Assembly (NCBI RefSeq): GCF_022398325.1
Contig: NZ_JAKEVD010000001.1
Coordinates: 1-64,000, forward strand
Direction of reading: 5' to 3'
Length of the DNA stretch: 64,000 nt
DNA from: Shewanella sp. Isolate13
GTDB lineage: Bacteria; Pseudomonadota; Gammaproteobacteria; Enterobacterales; Shewanellaceae
Shown here in pieces: positions 8,891 through 17,802 of the stretch. The notes under the pieces are model-generated. The model was not told where the DNA came from, searched no databases, and saw only the letters and a program-made list of their open reading frames with translations. Numbering within the stretch: the first letter of the stretch is position 1; every line of letters starts with the position of its first letter. The translations under genes and the position numbers were made by a program.

Positions 8891-11428
8891 TTACTGCGAG
8901 CTAAACGTCTTCTTTTTAGTAAATTTGGTCGGTTGAGTGTTGGCGGGATCATCTGGCCATAAATGTCTTGGGTAACGCCCCTTCATCTCTTTTTTCACAT
9001 GCTCATAGGGACCTTGCCAAAAACTTTCAAGATCGGCGGTTAACGCCAGCGGCCTATGGGCAGGCGACAATAGCTCCATGGTGACCACTAACTTTCCCTG
9101 AGCCAGCCTAGGGCTCTGCTGCATGCCTAGCGCCTCTTGGAGTCTGACACTCAAAAGTGCTCGACCCGTGGCATCATACTCGATTTTTACGCTCGAGCCT
9201 GTTGCCATCGGCCACTTTCTTGGCAATAACGCCTCGAGTTGCTGCTGTAGCTCCCAAGGCAACAAATTAAGCAGCAGAGTATAACAATCTAATTGCTGCA
9301 ATTGTACGAGACTACGCACCTCATCTAAATAAGGTGCGAGCCAATCATCAAGCTCACTCAGCAAGCTATCATCGTCTAGAACAGGCCAGTCGTGCTCTGG
9401 GCAGTACTGGTTGGCTAATGCCACTCGTCGCTGTAGTTGCTGGCAGGCATCATTAAAGTTCATTAATGCCAACCCCTTGAACCTAATTTGCTCAAGGAGT
9501 GCCTGCTTGATTAGGTGCTTATCAACCTTATTAATCGGGGCTTTAGATAATAGGATCTCACCTATTTTTTGCTGTTTCTCGGCAAAGAAGCGCCCCTTGG
9601 TTTCATCCCAACCGGCATATTCTTGAGTGACAACTAACTCGGCTAACTCACTATCAAATAACCCTGAGTCTAGCTGCGCAGCCAGATAGATCTTCCCCTG
9701 GCTTCGGCCCTCGGTTTCTTGAAAGTCAGCAACCACTAACCAAGGAGAGCCTGACAATTGGTCATCATTGGCCAACTCGACACCGCTACCGTTTGCCAGT
9801 TGGTACCCTGTTACGCCGCGTGCCTTAGCGATGCGGTCGGGATAGGCGAGCGCCAGCAACATAGCGATATCATGGCTAATCGCATGGCGAGCAACCTCGG
9901 CTAAATCAAGCTTGCCAAGGGAGGAAAGAGCCAGTGTGTTAACCCAGTTACGGATCTGTTTTTGCGACTCTCCCTGCAGCGCTTCGCTCAGATAGCGGCT
10001 GATATCCGCCCCCAGTCGACTGCGGCTGCGGGCTTCTAATGTGCCAGCCAATATACAAGCTAACAAAGCGAGGTTTACATCTTGCTCCTCTCTTGCCTTT
10101 TTCTTTGCTATCAACAACATATGCGCAAGTCTAGGATTACAACCTAGCTTGTGCGCCTCGCGGCCATGTGGGGTGATTAAACGGGATCCATTCACCATCC
10201 CCATTAGCTGAAGTAAGTGCCAACTGACTTCTTCATTTGCTGCCGAGGGCTCGGTGAGCATAGGTAACTCATTGAGGGATTTTACGCCCCAATAGGCCCC
10301 ATCTAATACCATGGACAGCAGATCGCTATGCACTATCTCTGGCTCATCGGCTTTGAGCAAGCGTCCATGCTCCTCCTGGCTCCAAAGACGAGTGCAGAAA
10401 CCCGCCATTAAGCGCCCAGCACGACCCGCTCGCTGCGCCGCCGATGCCTGGCTAATTCGCTTGAGCGACAGACGTGTCACGCCTGTTCTAGGGTTGAATC
10501 GTGCCTGGCGTTTATAACCTGAGTCAATAACCTGAGTAATGCCTTCGATGGTCAAACTCGACTCGGCGACGTTAGTGGCGAGCACCACCTTACGCACTCC
10601 CTTTAGCGCAGGGGCAATCGCCAAGTCCTGCGCTTTGGCACTCAAGCTGCCATAGAGTGGGCAGATCATATAAGTGTTTGATTCAAGACGAGCACTTAAG
10701 ATGCCGTGTAATTTGTTGATCTCCCCCTGCCCCGGCAGAAACGCCAGTAGCGAGCCTTGAGCATGTTCGCTCAGGCTAGTCACTATCACCTTAGCCATAT
10801 GTTCTAACCAGTGGCTCTGATTGGGAACGGCACTATAACTGTGCTCAACAGGAAAGCTACGCCCTTCACTCTTTAACAGCTTAGCTTCTGGCATTAACTC
10901 GCTCAGAGGCAAACCCGATAGAGTCGCGGACATCGCGAGGATCTTTAAGTCTTCACGAAAGCTCGCTTGGATCTCCAGCGCTAGGGCCAGACCAAGATCG
11001 GTGGTCAGATGGCGCTCGTGAATTTCATCGAAAATCACCATATCGATCCCAGTCAGCTCAGGGTCTTGCTGGATCATTCGGGTTAACACCCCTTCGGTGA
11101 CAATCTCTAGCCGCGTATTGGCCGACACCCGCGTATCGCCTTTGACGCGATAACCCACCTCAGCTCCCAGCTCACAGCCGCGCTGCTTGGCAATAAACTG
11201 CGCCACATTACGAGCCGCGACTCTACGTGGCTCCAGCATCAAAATTTTACCGCCGATCTCCGGCCAGTTCAGCATATCCAGTGGTAGGGCAGTCGATTTA
11301 CCCGCCCCTGTTGGTGCTTCGAGGATCACCTGCTGGCAACACATAAAAGTGTCACGCAGTGGCTGTAGCAGTGCATGTATAGGTAGCGATGTCACGAGTG
11401 GCTCTATTACCCTTATGTTCGAATTCAT
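8891..11428 (-). CDS. hrpB: ATP-dependent RNA helicase HrpB
   Basis: DEAH/RHA-type helicase of 845 residues. Visible motifs: Walker A APTGAGKST (about 41), DEIH box (about 134), SAT (about 167) and motif VI QRAGRAGR (about 330). These are followed by the helicase-associated 2 domain and the HrpB-specific C-terminal domain. The cellular role in E. coli is poorly defined, but the gene is conserved next to mrcB and thpR, as here. It is transcribed divergently from thpR across a 194-bp gap and precedes mrcB, probably in one transcript. The C-terminus ends in a Lys-rich tail. Confidence 0.95.
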   Translation of the reverse strand: MNSNIRVIEPLVTSLPIHALLQPLRDTFMCCQQVILEAPTGAGKSTALPLDMLNWPEIGGKILMLEPRRVAARNVAQFIAKQRGCELGAEVGYRVKGDTRVSANTRLEIVTEGVLTRMIQQDPELTGIDMVIFDEIHERHLTTDLGLALALEIQASFREDLKILAMSATLSGLPLSELMPEAKLLKSEGRSFPVEHSYSAVPNQSHWLEHMAKVIVTSLSEHAQGSLLAFLPGQGEINKLHGILSARLESNTYMICPLYGSLSAKAQDLAIAPALKGVRKVVLATNVAESSLTIEGITQVIDSGYKRQARFNPRTGVTRLSLKRISQASAAQRAGRAGRLMAGFCTRLWSQEEHGRLLKADEPEIVHSDLLSMVLDGAYWGVKSLNELPMLTEPSAANEEVSWHLLQLMGMVNGSRLITPHGREAHKLGCNPRLAHMLLIAKKKAREEQDVNLALLACILAGTLEARSRSRLGADISRYLSEALQGESQKQIRNWVNTLALSSLGKLDLAEVARHAISHDIAMLLALAYPDRIAKARGVTGYQLANGSGVELANDDQLSGSPWLVVADFQETEGRSQGKIYLAAQLDSGLFDSELAELVVTQEYAGWDETKGRFFAEKQQKIGEILLSKAPINKVDKHLIKQALLEQIRFKGLALMNFNDACQQLQRRVALANQYCPEHDWPVLDDDSLLSELDDWLAPYLDEVRSLVQLQQLDCYTLLLNLLPWELQQQLEALLPRKWPMATGSSVKIEYDATGRALLSVRLQEALGMQQSPRLAQGKLVVTMELLSPAHRPLALTADLESFWQGPYEHVKKEMKGRYPRHLWPDDPANTQPTKFTKKKTFSSQ

Positions 11429-11622
11429 GGCGCGATGATAAATTTAATAAAACTGGGTTATAGTCAGCTTTTTAGTCAAGGTTGGTTTTAATCGACTTAT
11501 GCTTCAGTCAAAAAAGAGCAACACAATTGAGCAGGTTCTCATTGCCGCCTAGTGTACTCTAAAAGGGGCTATAGACTAAACTGCTAGTATTATCACAGCA
11601 TTAAATACTCAGGAAATCTTAG

Positions 11623-12162
11623 ATGCCTAACAACACAAACAACCAAATTAAGCGTGTATTCTTAGGCTTCTCTCTCGATAGTGCACAAACCCGAACTATC
11701 ACCGCGATTCAAGCTCAACTACCCAGTAGTGTTCGCTTAGTGCCTAGCGCTAACCTGCATATGACGCTGGCTTTCTTAGGTGGTGCGACACCAGAGCAAT
11801 TAACGGCACTTATCGATAACGTTAACCAACTGAGCAAACCTAAATTTAGCGTCACCCTCGATACCTTAAGTCATTGGGCAAAACCAAAAATCCTCTGTCT
11901 TAGAGGTCGGGCCGATGACAGGCGCCTAGTACAACTCGCCGATGACACCCAACAGCTCGCTGCCGAGCTCGGCTTACATTGCAGCGAACATCACTACAAC
12001 CCCCACATCACGCTTTCCCGTAAGGCCAAGGCTGAAGTCAACGGAATCGACTATCAGCCCTTAACCCTAGCACCTACGAAACTGCAGCTATTCGAGTCCT
12101 GTCCAGGTGCCAACGGGGTCGAATATCCAACGCTCTATTCGTGGAAACTAGGTGCTTTATAA
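11623..12162 (+). CDS. thpR: RNA 2',3'-cyclic phosphodiesterase (2'-5' RNA ligase family)
   Basis: 2H phosphoesterase of 179 residues, the usual length of ThpR/LigT. The two catalytic HxTx motifs are clear: HMTL (residues about 46-49) and HITL (about 127-130). The enzyme hydrolyses 2',3'-cyclic phosphodiester ends of RNA and can run the reverse 2'-5' ligation of tRNA halves. Its neighbours hrpB and sfsA are the same as in E. coli. An ATG start with AGGAAAT upstream supports 11623. Confidence 0.92.
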   Translation: MPNNTNNQIKRVFLGFSLDSAQTRTITAIQAQLPSSVRLVPSANLHMTLAFLGGATPEQLTALIDNVNQLSKPKFSVTLDTLSHWAKPKILCLRGRADDRRLVQLADDTQQLAAELGLHCSEHHYNPHITLSRKAKAEVNGIDYQPLTLAPTKLQLFESCPGANGVEYPTLYSWKLGAL

Positions 12163-12211
12163 AATCTACGCTACCCTATGCAACATTATGTTCTAGCTAT
12201 TTGAGATAATC

Positions 12212-12523
12212 ATGGAAACAACCGAAATTACCAAAGCACAGCTGCTTGCCCTACTGACCTCTTGGAAACTAGGCGAGATTGATGCCGAAGCACTGCAAAA
12301 CTGGATGATCACCCATTACGATCCACCAGAAGTTAAAATCGGTAGCGGTGAGCCAGAATGGACTCAAGAAGCGATGAATATCGTGATGAATGAATATGAG
12401 ATTGCAAAAATTGAAAAGTTTAGACTCGATAACGCCCAGTACGCCATCGACTTCGTAAACTGTAGCGAAAGCAACTTTAACCAAACTAAGCATCTATTTA
12501 TTCAAGATGGCTTTAGGGATTAA
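12212..12523 (+). CDS. Small acidic hypothetical protein
   Basis: A 103-residue soluble protein with no family I can name. It is acidic and helix-prone, with a conserved-looking Trp-rich start (LLTSWKLGEIDAEALQNWM) and no signal peptide or membrane helix. It follows thpR by 49 bp on the same strand and may be cotranscribed. No catalytic motif is visible. Confidence 0.6.
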   Translation: METTEITKAQLLALLTSWKLGEIDAEALQNWMITHYDPPEVKIGSGEPEWTQEAMNIVMNEYEIAKIEKFRLDNAQYAIDFVNCSESNFNQTKHLFIQDGFRD

Positions 12524-12553
12524 CTCCCACAGTCTGCTCGGTAAAAAACAGCT

Positions 12554-12581
12554 AAAAAAAGGCCACCTTTCTGTAGGTGGC
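12554..12581 (-). terminator. Terminator downstream of the winged-helix regulator
   Basis: Stem 12562-12568 with 12575-12581 (GCCACCT/AGGTGGC). On the minus strand it is followed by seven T. It lies about 180 bp after the stop of the regulator gene. Confidence 0.7.
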
Positions 12582-12762
12582 TAATCGAAGAAGGTTAGTA
12601 ACAATTAAGCACTCTCCTAATCAAGCGCTCTGTCCACTCCCTGTATCACTAACCAGCAAGCCAACAATCTGTTAGCTCTATTGATATCACAAGCTTTTGA
12701 AATTACCCACTGACAAGATTTGAAATTGTTTGAAAAGTTTTGAATTTTAAAGATTTAGCCAC

Positions 12763-13743
12763 TTATTGCTGTTCAACCTGACTCAATACCAGCTTATAGA
12801 GCGACTCTGAATCAAGCACCACAGCCTGACCACCGCTTTCATAAATCGCATCCACAAGCCCAGGTGACTCCACATAGGTATAGAGGTAAAACGGCGTGTT
12901 ATTTCCCTCGGCACGAATGGCCTGCAGTAGCTTTAATCCAGCCAGTGAATCGCCATGTCGCCCCATATCGGAGATCACCGTTTGGTAGTTGTACATAGAC
13001 AATAACATCAGTGCTTCCTGCGAGGTCACCGTGTTATAGACACCGATATTTTTCTGCTCAAAATAGGCTTTCTCTACCAAATTATTTTCCGGATGGTCAT
13101 CAACCCAGAGTATGCGGCCAATCGAGCCTTTAGGTTCGCTATAGCTTAGCGTTGTCGCAGCAGGTTTATCATGATCAGAGCTTGTGACATGCCAAATCTG
13201 AACAACTAAGCCTATGGTCAATAATAGTAGGATCAATACCTTGGCAAAGTTCTCCCAATTAGAAAACCAATTGGTTGCATTCGTTTTTTGGCTAGCAGCT
13301 GACGTCAGCGGCAGGTCACTGTCGGTGGAGTCTACGGCTCCGCGCTGAGGGCTAACTTTTTCTTGGCTTTGGCTTTGGCTTTGGTTTTGGTTTTGGTTTT
13401 GGTTTTGGTTTTGCGACTGAGCCTGCGCGATAACTTGCTTGCCCAGCACATGCTCTAAACGGTAACCACGACCATGCACCGTCTGAATAAGCGGGCCTTG
13501 GTAACCAGCTTTACTGAAGAGTTTACGGGTGTCAGACACCAACTTTGACAGTGACATATCAGAGACCACAGTCTCTTGCCAGATAAGATCTAAGCACTCC
13601 TGTTTACTACAGTGCTCAGGGTAACGCTGCGCCAATATCGATAGCAGAGCAACATTGCGCTCATCGATTGCAACGCTTTGATCGCCAACATGCAATTCAA
13701 AAGTTTCGCTGTCGATAGAGAATTCACTAAAAGTGAGCTTCAT
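12763..13743 (-). CDS. ToxR-like membrane regulator: winged helix, TM segment, receiver-like C-terminal domain
   Basis: A 326-residue regulator from ATG 13743; a TTG at 13788 would add 15 residues and is less likely. Residues 1-100 form an OmpR/PhoB-type winged-helix DNA-binding domain (LSKLVSDTRKLF, then TVHGRGYRLE). A low-complexity Gln-Asn/Gln-Ser linker follows (about 111-128), then a TM helix at about 165-185 (VLILLLLTIGLVVQIW). The C-terminal 115 residues resemble a response-regulator receiver: ILWVDDHPENN supplies the acidic pair and VISDM the phospho-acceptor position, but the usual conserved Lys near the end is not evident. With ToxR topology this receiver-like domain would lie in the periplasm, where phosphotransfer is not expected, so it may be a sensory or binding fold. 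The topology is inferred. Confidence 0.72.
   Translation of the reverse strand: MKLTFSEFSIDSETFELHVGDQSVAIDERNVALLSILAQRYPEHCSKQECLDLIWQETVVSDMSLSKLVSDTRKLFSKAGYQGPLIQTVHGRGYRLEHVLGKQVIAQAQSQNQNQNQNQNQSQSQSQEKVSPQRGAVDSTDSDLPLTSAASQKTNATNWFSNWENFAKVLILLLLTIGLVVQIWHVTSSDHDKPAATTLSYSEPKGSIGRILWVDDHPENNLVEKAYFEQKNIGVYNTVTSQEALMLLSMYNYQTVISDMGRHGDSLAGLKLLQAIRAEGNNTPFYLYTYVESPGLVDAIYESGGQAVVLDSESLYKLVLSQVEQQ
13366..13413. repeat. Hexanucleotide microsatellite within the regulator gene
   Basis: On the coding (minus) strand, five perfect CAAAAC units are followed by three CAAAGC units, encoding (Gln-Asn)5(Gln-Ser)3. Copy changes stay in frame, so only the linker length would vary. Confidence 0.9.
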
Positions 13744-13856
13744 ATGCACAAGAGCCTTTGCTAAGAGTAACCAAGAGCGATGTAACAATAGTGCAACATT
13801 AATAAGGTTTTAGCAAAGGCTGATTTCAAGAAGGAGCCATCAACACGCCGCTTAGG

Positions 13857-13888
13857 CTAAAAAAAAGCCCTACTATATGCAGGGCTTT
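13857..13888 (-). terminator. Terminator of pepB
   Basis: Stem 13864-13871 with 13881-13888 (AAAGCCCT/AGGGCTTT). On the minus strand it continues into a run of T. It sits 20 bp after the pepB stop. Confidence 0.75.
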
Positions 13889-13909
13889 AAGTGATTCAGG
13901 CTAAAGCAC

Positions 13910-15187
13910 TTAGTCTTCTAGCAGCCCCGCTATGGTTAGCACACCGTGGGTCGTGGCACCCGCTGACCACAGGTGATCACCTGTATCTGAAAACGCCGAG
14001 GCTAAATCGATATGCAACCAGTTGGCCTCAGGTGCGACAAAGCGCCATAAAAACCCTGCGGCATTCGAGGCACCGCCGGCACCACCGCCCTTCATAGGAC
14101 GACTGTTTGCCGTATCGGCATAAGCACTTGGGCAGTTATCTTTATGCCAAGGGTCTAGCGGTAGCGGCCAAACGCGCTCACCAACTGCTAGTGCTTTTTG
14201 TTGTGCCAGCGCTAGCATCTCAGCCTTAGGCGAGAAGATGGCGTTATAGTTCGTGCCGACCGCCATCACAGCAGCGCCTGTTAGTGTTGCCGCATCGATG
14301 ATCACTGGCGCGCCAGTTTCTGATGCCGCTTGCAAACCATCGGCGAGTACTAAACGGCCTTCGGCATCGGTATTGACCACCTCAACCGTGACACCATTCT
14401 TATATTTAAGAATGTCACCCAGCTTGTAGGCATGGCCACTGATTAAGTTTTCAGCGCAGCACAAGAACAACTTAACGCGTTTATTAAGGCCTGATTTCAT
14501 CGCAAGACCTAGGGCTGCGGTCACGGTCGCAGCACCGCCCATATCACACTTCATTCCGAGCATCCCCTCGGAGCCTTTAATGCTATAGCCGCCGGAGTCG
14601 AAGGTAATACCTTTACCCACAAGTGCGACAGAGACAGGGGCATCATCGGCTAGCGGATTAAAGTCTAGTTCGAGTAGCGCAGGAGGGCGCTCACTACCAC
14701 GGCCGACAGCGTGAATGCCGATCCACTGCTCCTCCAGTAGCGCTTCGCCTTCGATGATGCGATAGCTCACCTTGTCACCGCCGATAGCGCTGAGCCAAGT
14801 GGCCGCCTGCGTCGCCAGTGCCATCGGCGATAGGTTTTCAGGAGTTTCGTTAATCAGGTGGCGAGCAAATGTCGCGCTCTCGAGACGGCTAGTTAGTAGC
14901 GCCTGAGTTGCATCATCGCCTGTCCACTGGATAATGGGCGTAGTCAGCGCAGTGGCAAAGCCTTGGGCGAATGCCCACTGTAGATCGACTGTCCACAACT
15001 CCCCTGTAAGGGCGACTTTAGTCACACCTTGAAGCTCTAACTTACGCGCCGCTTGCTGTACATGCAGCAGGGCATCTCCCTCGATTAGGTGAATAGAAGC
15101 AACATCCCCCTGAAAAGTTACATCAGCCTTGCCCCAATGGGCAGCTGCACTTTCACGAGTCAGAGTCACTTTCATAAAATCCGTCAT
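13910..15187 (-). CDS. pepB: Peptidase B (M17 leucyl aminopeptidase family)
   Basis: Cytoplasmic metallo-aminopeptidase of 425 residues, close to E. coli PepB (427), which releases N-terminal residues from small peptides. The M17 signature NTDAEGRLVLADGL is at about residues 277-290. The first metal/active-site block is GKGITFDSGGYSIKG (about 188-202), and CDMGGAATV follows. The N-terminus MTDFMKVTL aligns with the E. coli start, supporting ATG 15187. It is monocistronic, with its own terminator, and divergent from sfsA. Confidence 0.93.
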   Translation of the reverse strand: MTDFMKVTLTRESAAAHWGKADVTFQGDVASIHLIEGDALLHVQQAARKLELQGVTKVALTGELWTVDLQWAFAQGFATALTTPIIQWTGDDATQALLTSRLESATFARHLINETPENLSPMALATQAATWLSAIGGDKVSYRIIEGEALLEEQWIGIHAVGRGSERPPALLELDFNPLADDAPVSVALVGKGITFDSGGYSIKGSEGMLGMKCDMGGAATVTAALGLAMKSGLNKRVKLFLCCAENLISGHAYKLGDILKYKNGVTVEVVNTDAEGRLVLADGLQAASETGAPVIIDAATLTGAAVMAVGTNYNAIFSPKAEMLALAQQKALAVGERVWPLPLDPWHKDNCPSAYADTANSRPMKGGGAGGASNAAGFLWRFVAPEANWLHIDLASAFSDTGDHLWSAGATTHGVLTIAGLLED

Positions 15188-15472
15188 GCTAGGTCCTTAT
15201 TATATAAATCGATGTTCCAGTAACCCTTCAATTGCGCTTGAGTTATCGGTAACTAGCCTATTTTTAGTGCAAGCAGTCTACTGGATCCCTAAAGATATCT
15301 AAAGGCTGCCACCGCAAGTGAATGACTATTTATAGTGGCAGCATTTTGAAACGGTGGGCTAGCCTCGCTCTCCTAATACCAATAAATCAAAGTAGACCGA
15401 CAACTATCTGTTGCCACAGCCGCGCCAAATTTTGCTAACCTAGCCCAAAATCGATTAACAGCAGATGACTCA

Positions 15473-16177
15473 ATGGAATTTAGTCCCGCTTTTGAAACTG
15501 GCGTATTACTCAAACGCTACAAACGCTTCTTAACCGATATCACCTTAGACGACGGTGAACAGGTTACCATTCATTGCCCTAATACTGGCTCAATGAAAAA
15601 TTGCTTGTTTCCCGGTGAAAAGGTCTGGTTCTCGGTATCAGATAATCCGAAACGCAAATACAGCCGCACCTGGGAGTTAGCCCAAACGCCTGAAGGCCAC
15701 GTGATTGGCATCAATACCGGCCGGGCTAATGCGTTGGCAGAGGAGGCCATTACCTCAGGCATCATCACTGAGCTACAAGGCTATGAATCATTACGCCGCG
15801 AGGTTAAATACGGTAGCGAAAACAGTCGTATCGATATCCTCCTCGAAGACAGCAGCAAAGCTAACTGCTACATAGAAGTCAAAAGTTGTACGCTGTTAGA
15901 GCAGGGGCAGGGGTACTTCCCCGATGCGGTAACCACTCGCGGCCAGAAACACCTACGTGAGCTAATGGAGATGGTCCAGCAGGGACATCGCGCCGTATTG
16001 TTATTTGTTGTTCAGCATTCGGGCATAAACAGTGTCGCCCCCGCCGCTCATATCGATGCCGACTATGCAAAATTATTGGCTGAAGCGCACCAAGCTGGAG
16101 TAGAGGTTTTGGCCTACAGCGCCGACTTATCGCCCACACAGACACGTTTGGTTAAATCCTGTCCGGTTAGGCTTTAA
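15473..16177 (+). CDS. sfsA: Sugar fermentation stimulation protein SfsA
   Basis: A 234-residue protein of the SfsA family: an N-terminal OB-fold-like domain, then a PD-(D/E)XK nuclease-like domain with D-I-L-L...YIEVKSCTL, where Asp, Glu and Lys form the motif. It is reported to bind DNA, and the E. coli name comes from an effect on maltose metabolism; the molecular role is unsettled. It precedes dksA as in E. coli. A start at 15473 gives the usual [19 protein letters not shown] opening. Confidence 0.93.
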   Translation: MEFSPAFETGVLLKRYKRFLTDITLDDGEQVTIHCPNTGSMKNCLFPGEKVWFSVSDNPKRKYSRTWELAQTPEGHVIGINTGRANALAEEAITSGIITELQGYESLRREVKYGSENSRIDILLEDSSKANCYIEVKSCTLLEQGQGYFPDAVTTRGQKHLRELMEMVQQGHRAVLLFVVQHSGINSVAPAAHIDADYAKLLAEAHQAGVEVLAYSADLSPTQTRLVKSCPVRL

Positions 16178-16336
16178 TTCTGAATATAGAGTTGAAATTG
16201 TTCTTAATAGCGGACATAGTCAAAGAATAGAAGCGATTTAATATAAATTATTTGCCTAGTTCAAAGCTTTCTGATATAGATAGCGGCCGTTATTAAAAGA
16301 CGCCCTACAACGCAAATGATTAACAGGAGATGCGTT

Positions 16337-16780
16337 ATGCCTGAAGGCACTAAAAAACTTGGCGTGCTCGCTATTGCAGGTGTAGATCCTTACCAGGAAA
16401 AGCCGGGTGAGGAGTACATGAACGACGCTCAATTGGGTCACTTCAAGACGATTCTTGGAGCATGGCGTAACCAATTGCGCGAAGAAGTTGACCGCACTCT
16501 GAATCACATGCAAGACGAAGCTGCTAATTTCCCAGATCCTGTCGATCGCGCAGCTCAGGAAGAAGAGTTCAGCTTAGAGTTACGTGCTCGCGACAGAGAG
16601 CGTAAGCTGATTAAGAAGATCGAAAAGACAATGCAAAAGATTGAAGATGACGATTTCGGCTTCTGTGAATCTTGTGGCATCGAAATCGGTATTCGCCGCT
16701 TAGAAGCGCGCCCAACAGCCGACCAATGTATCGACTGTAAAACGCTTGCTGAGATCAAAGAAAAACAGATGGCAGGCTAA
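16337..16780 (+). CDS. dksA: RNA polymerase-binding transcription factor DksA
   Basis: A 147-residue DksA that acts with ppGpp in the RNA polymerase secondary channel to mediate the stringent response. It has an N-terminal helix, a long coiled coil with DPVDRA at the tip region (the catalytic Asp/Ala-type tip), and a four-cysteine zinc finger (CESCG...CIDC). The start is ATG 16337 because AGGAGA lies 6 nt upstream; the ORF can be extended seven codons to 16316 without a ribosome site. It is followed by its own terminator and then gluQ, the classic dksA-gluQ-pcnB-folK order. Confidence 0.97.
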   Translation: MPEGTKKLGVLAIAGVDPYQEKPGEEYMNDAQLGHFKTILGAWRNQLREEVDRTLNHMQDEAANFPDPVDRAAQEEEFSLELRARDRERKLIKKIEKTMQKIEDDDFGFCESCGIEIGIRRLEARPTADQCIDCKTLAEIKEKQMAG

Positions 16781-16795
16781 ATGCTATCTTAAGGT

Positions 16796-16825
16796 GCGGA
16801 GCTTATGGCTCCGCTCTTTTATTTT
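16796..16825 (+). terminator. Terminator between dksA and gluQ
   Basis: A 7-bp GC stem (GCGGAGC/GCTCCGC, 16796-16802 with 16808-16814), a 5-nt loop and a T-rich tail. It would reduce read-through from the strongly expressed dksA into gluQ, as described for E. coli. Confidence 0.8.
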
Positions 16826-16836
16826 GACGTCAGTAA

Positions 16837-17715
16837 ATGATTAACGTGACTCCCTATATTGGCCGTTTTGCGCCTTCCCCATCTGGTCCCCTGCATTTTG
16901 GTTCATTAATTGCTGCCCTCGGCAGTTATCTGCGTGCCCGCTCTATGGGCGGTAAATGGTTGGTTCGTATAGAAGATATCGATCCCCCACGTGAAATTCC
17001 TGGCGCAAGCAGTGAGATTCTAAGAACCCTCGAAGCCTATGGTTTTGAATGGGATGACAGCGTCCTTTATCAAAGTCAGCGTCTCGATGTTTACCAAGAT
17101 AAAATTGAGCAACTGCTACAAGATGATCTGGCTTACTACTGCCAGTGCACTCGTAAGCAGATCCAAGCCATGGGTGGCAGCTACGATGGCCGCTGTGGCA
17201 AGCTAATCCAGCCTCTGAGGCAAGGAGCGATCAGGGTGAGAAATCCCTATGCTATCGAGCAGTTTGTCGATCAACATATGGGACTCGTCTCGGTAGATAA
17301 ACGTTTTGCGTCGGAAGATTTTATTATTAAGCGCAGCGACGGCTTATATGCCTACCAATTGGCGGTCGTGCTCGATGATATTCATCAGCAAATTAGTGAG
17401 GTTGTCAGAGGTTGCGATCTACTGGAACCCACCTGTCGTCAAGAAAGCTTATACCGACTACTCAAATCACCTGCGCCTAAATGGTTACATCTGCCTTTAG
17501 CTTGTGCAGAGAAAGGTCGGAAACTGTCTAAGCAAAACCATGCGCCAGCGATAGATAATCTTCATCCCCAGGCCAGTATTAATGCCGCTTTAGCCTTTCT
17601 AGGCCAGAGCGCCGTAGCAACAGAATCTCAAGCGGGTAAGATGATTGAGCAGGCCGTGAGTCAATTTGATCTCACCAAGGTGCCTAAACAATCGGAAATA
17701 CTCCTCGATACGTGA
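16837..17715 (+). CDS. gluQ: Glutamyl-Q tRNA(Asp) synthetase
   Basis: A truncated class I GluRS paralogue (292 residues) that attaches glutamate to queuosine at position 34 of tRNA(Asp) and lacks the anticodon-binding domain. The HIGH-equivalent is PLHFGSL in RFAPSPSGPLHFGSL. A zinc site is formed by CQC, Tyr and CGK (about residues 104-128), and the KMSKS-equivalent is KLSKQ (about 230). It is located between dksA and pcnB as in E. coli. Confidence 0.95.
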   Translation: MINVTPYIGRFAPSPSGPLHFGSLIAALGSYLRARSMGGKWLVRIEDIDPPREIPGASSEILRTLEAYGFEWDDSVLYQSQRLDVYQDKIEQLLQDDLAYYCQCTRKQIQAMGGSYDGRCGKLIQPLRQGAIRVRNPYAIEQFVDQHMGLVSVDKRFASEDFIIKRSDGLYAYQLAVVLDDIHQQISEVVRGCDLLEPTCRQESLYRLLKSPAPKWLHLPLACAEKGRKLSKQNHAPAIDNLHPQASINAALAFLGQSAVATESQAGKMIEQAVSQFDLTKVPKQSEILLDT

Positions 17716-17802
17716 GCTTAATCGTATACTCATTAAGCTTTAATTGAGTTATCATAGCCCACTTGTTTTTACCCCAATTAAGATCCAAATCAGAGGTGTC
17801 CC

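Noticed and set aside
8438..8962. A 174-residue plus-strand frame within mrcB/hrpB
   Set aside because: Antisense to clearly coding minus-strand genes, with repetitive Arg/Phe-rich composition. It is a shadow.
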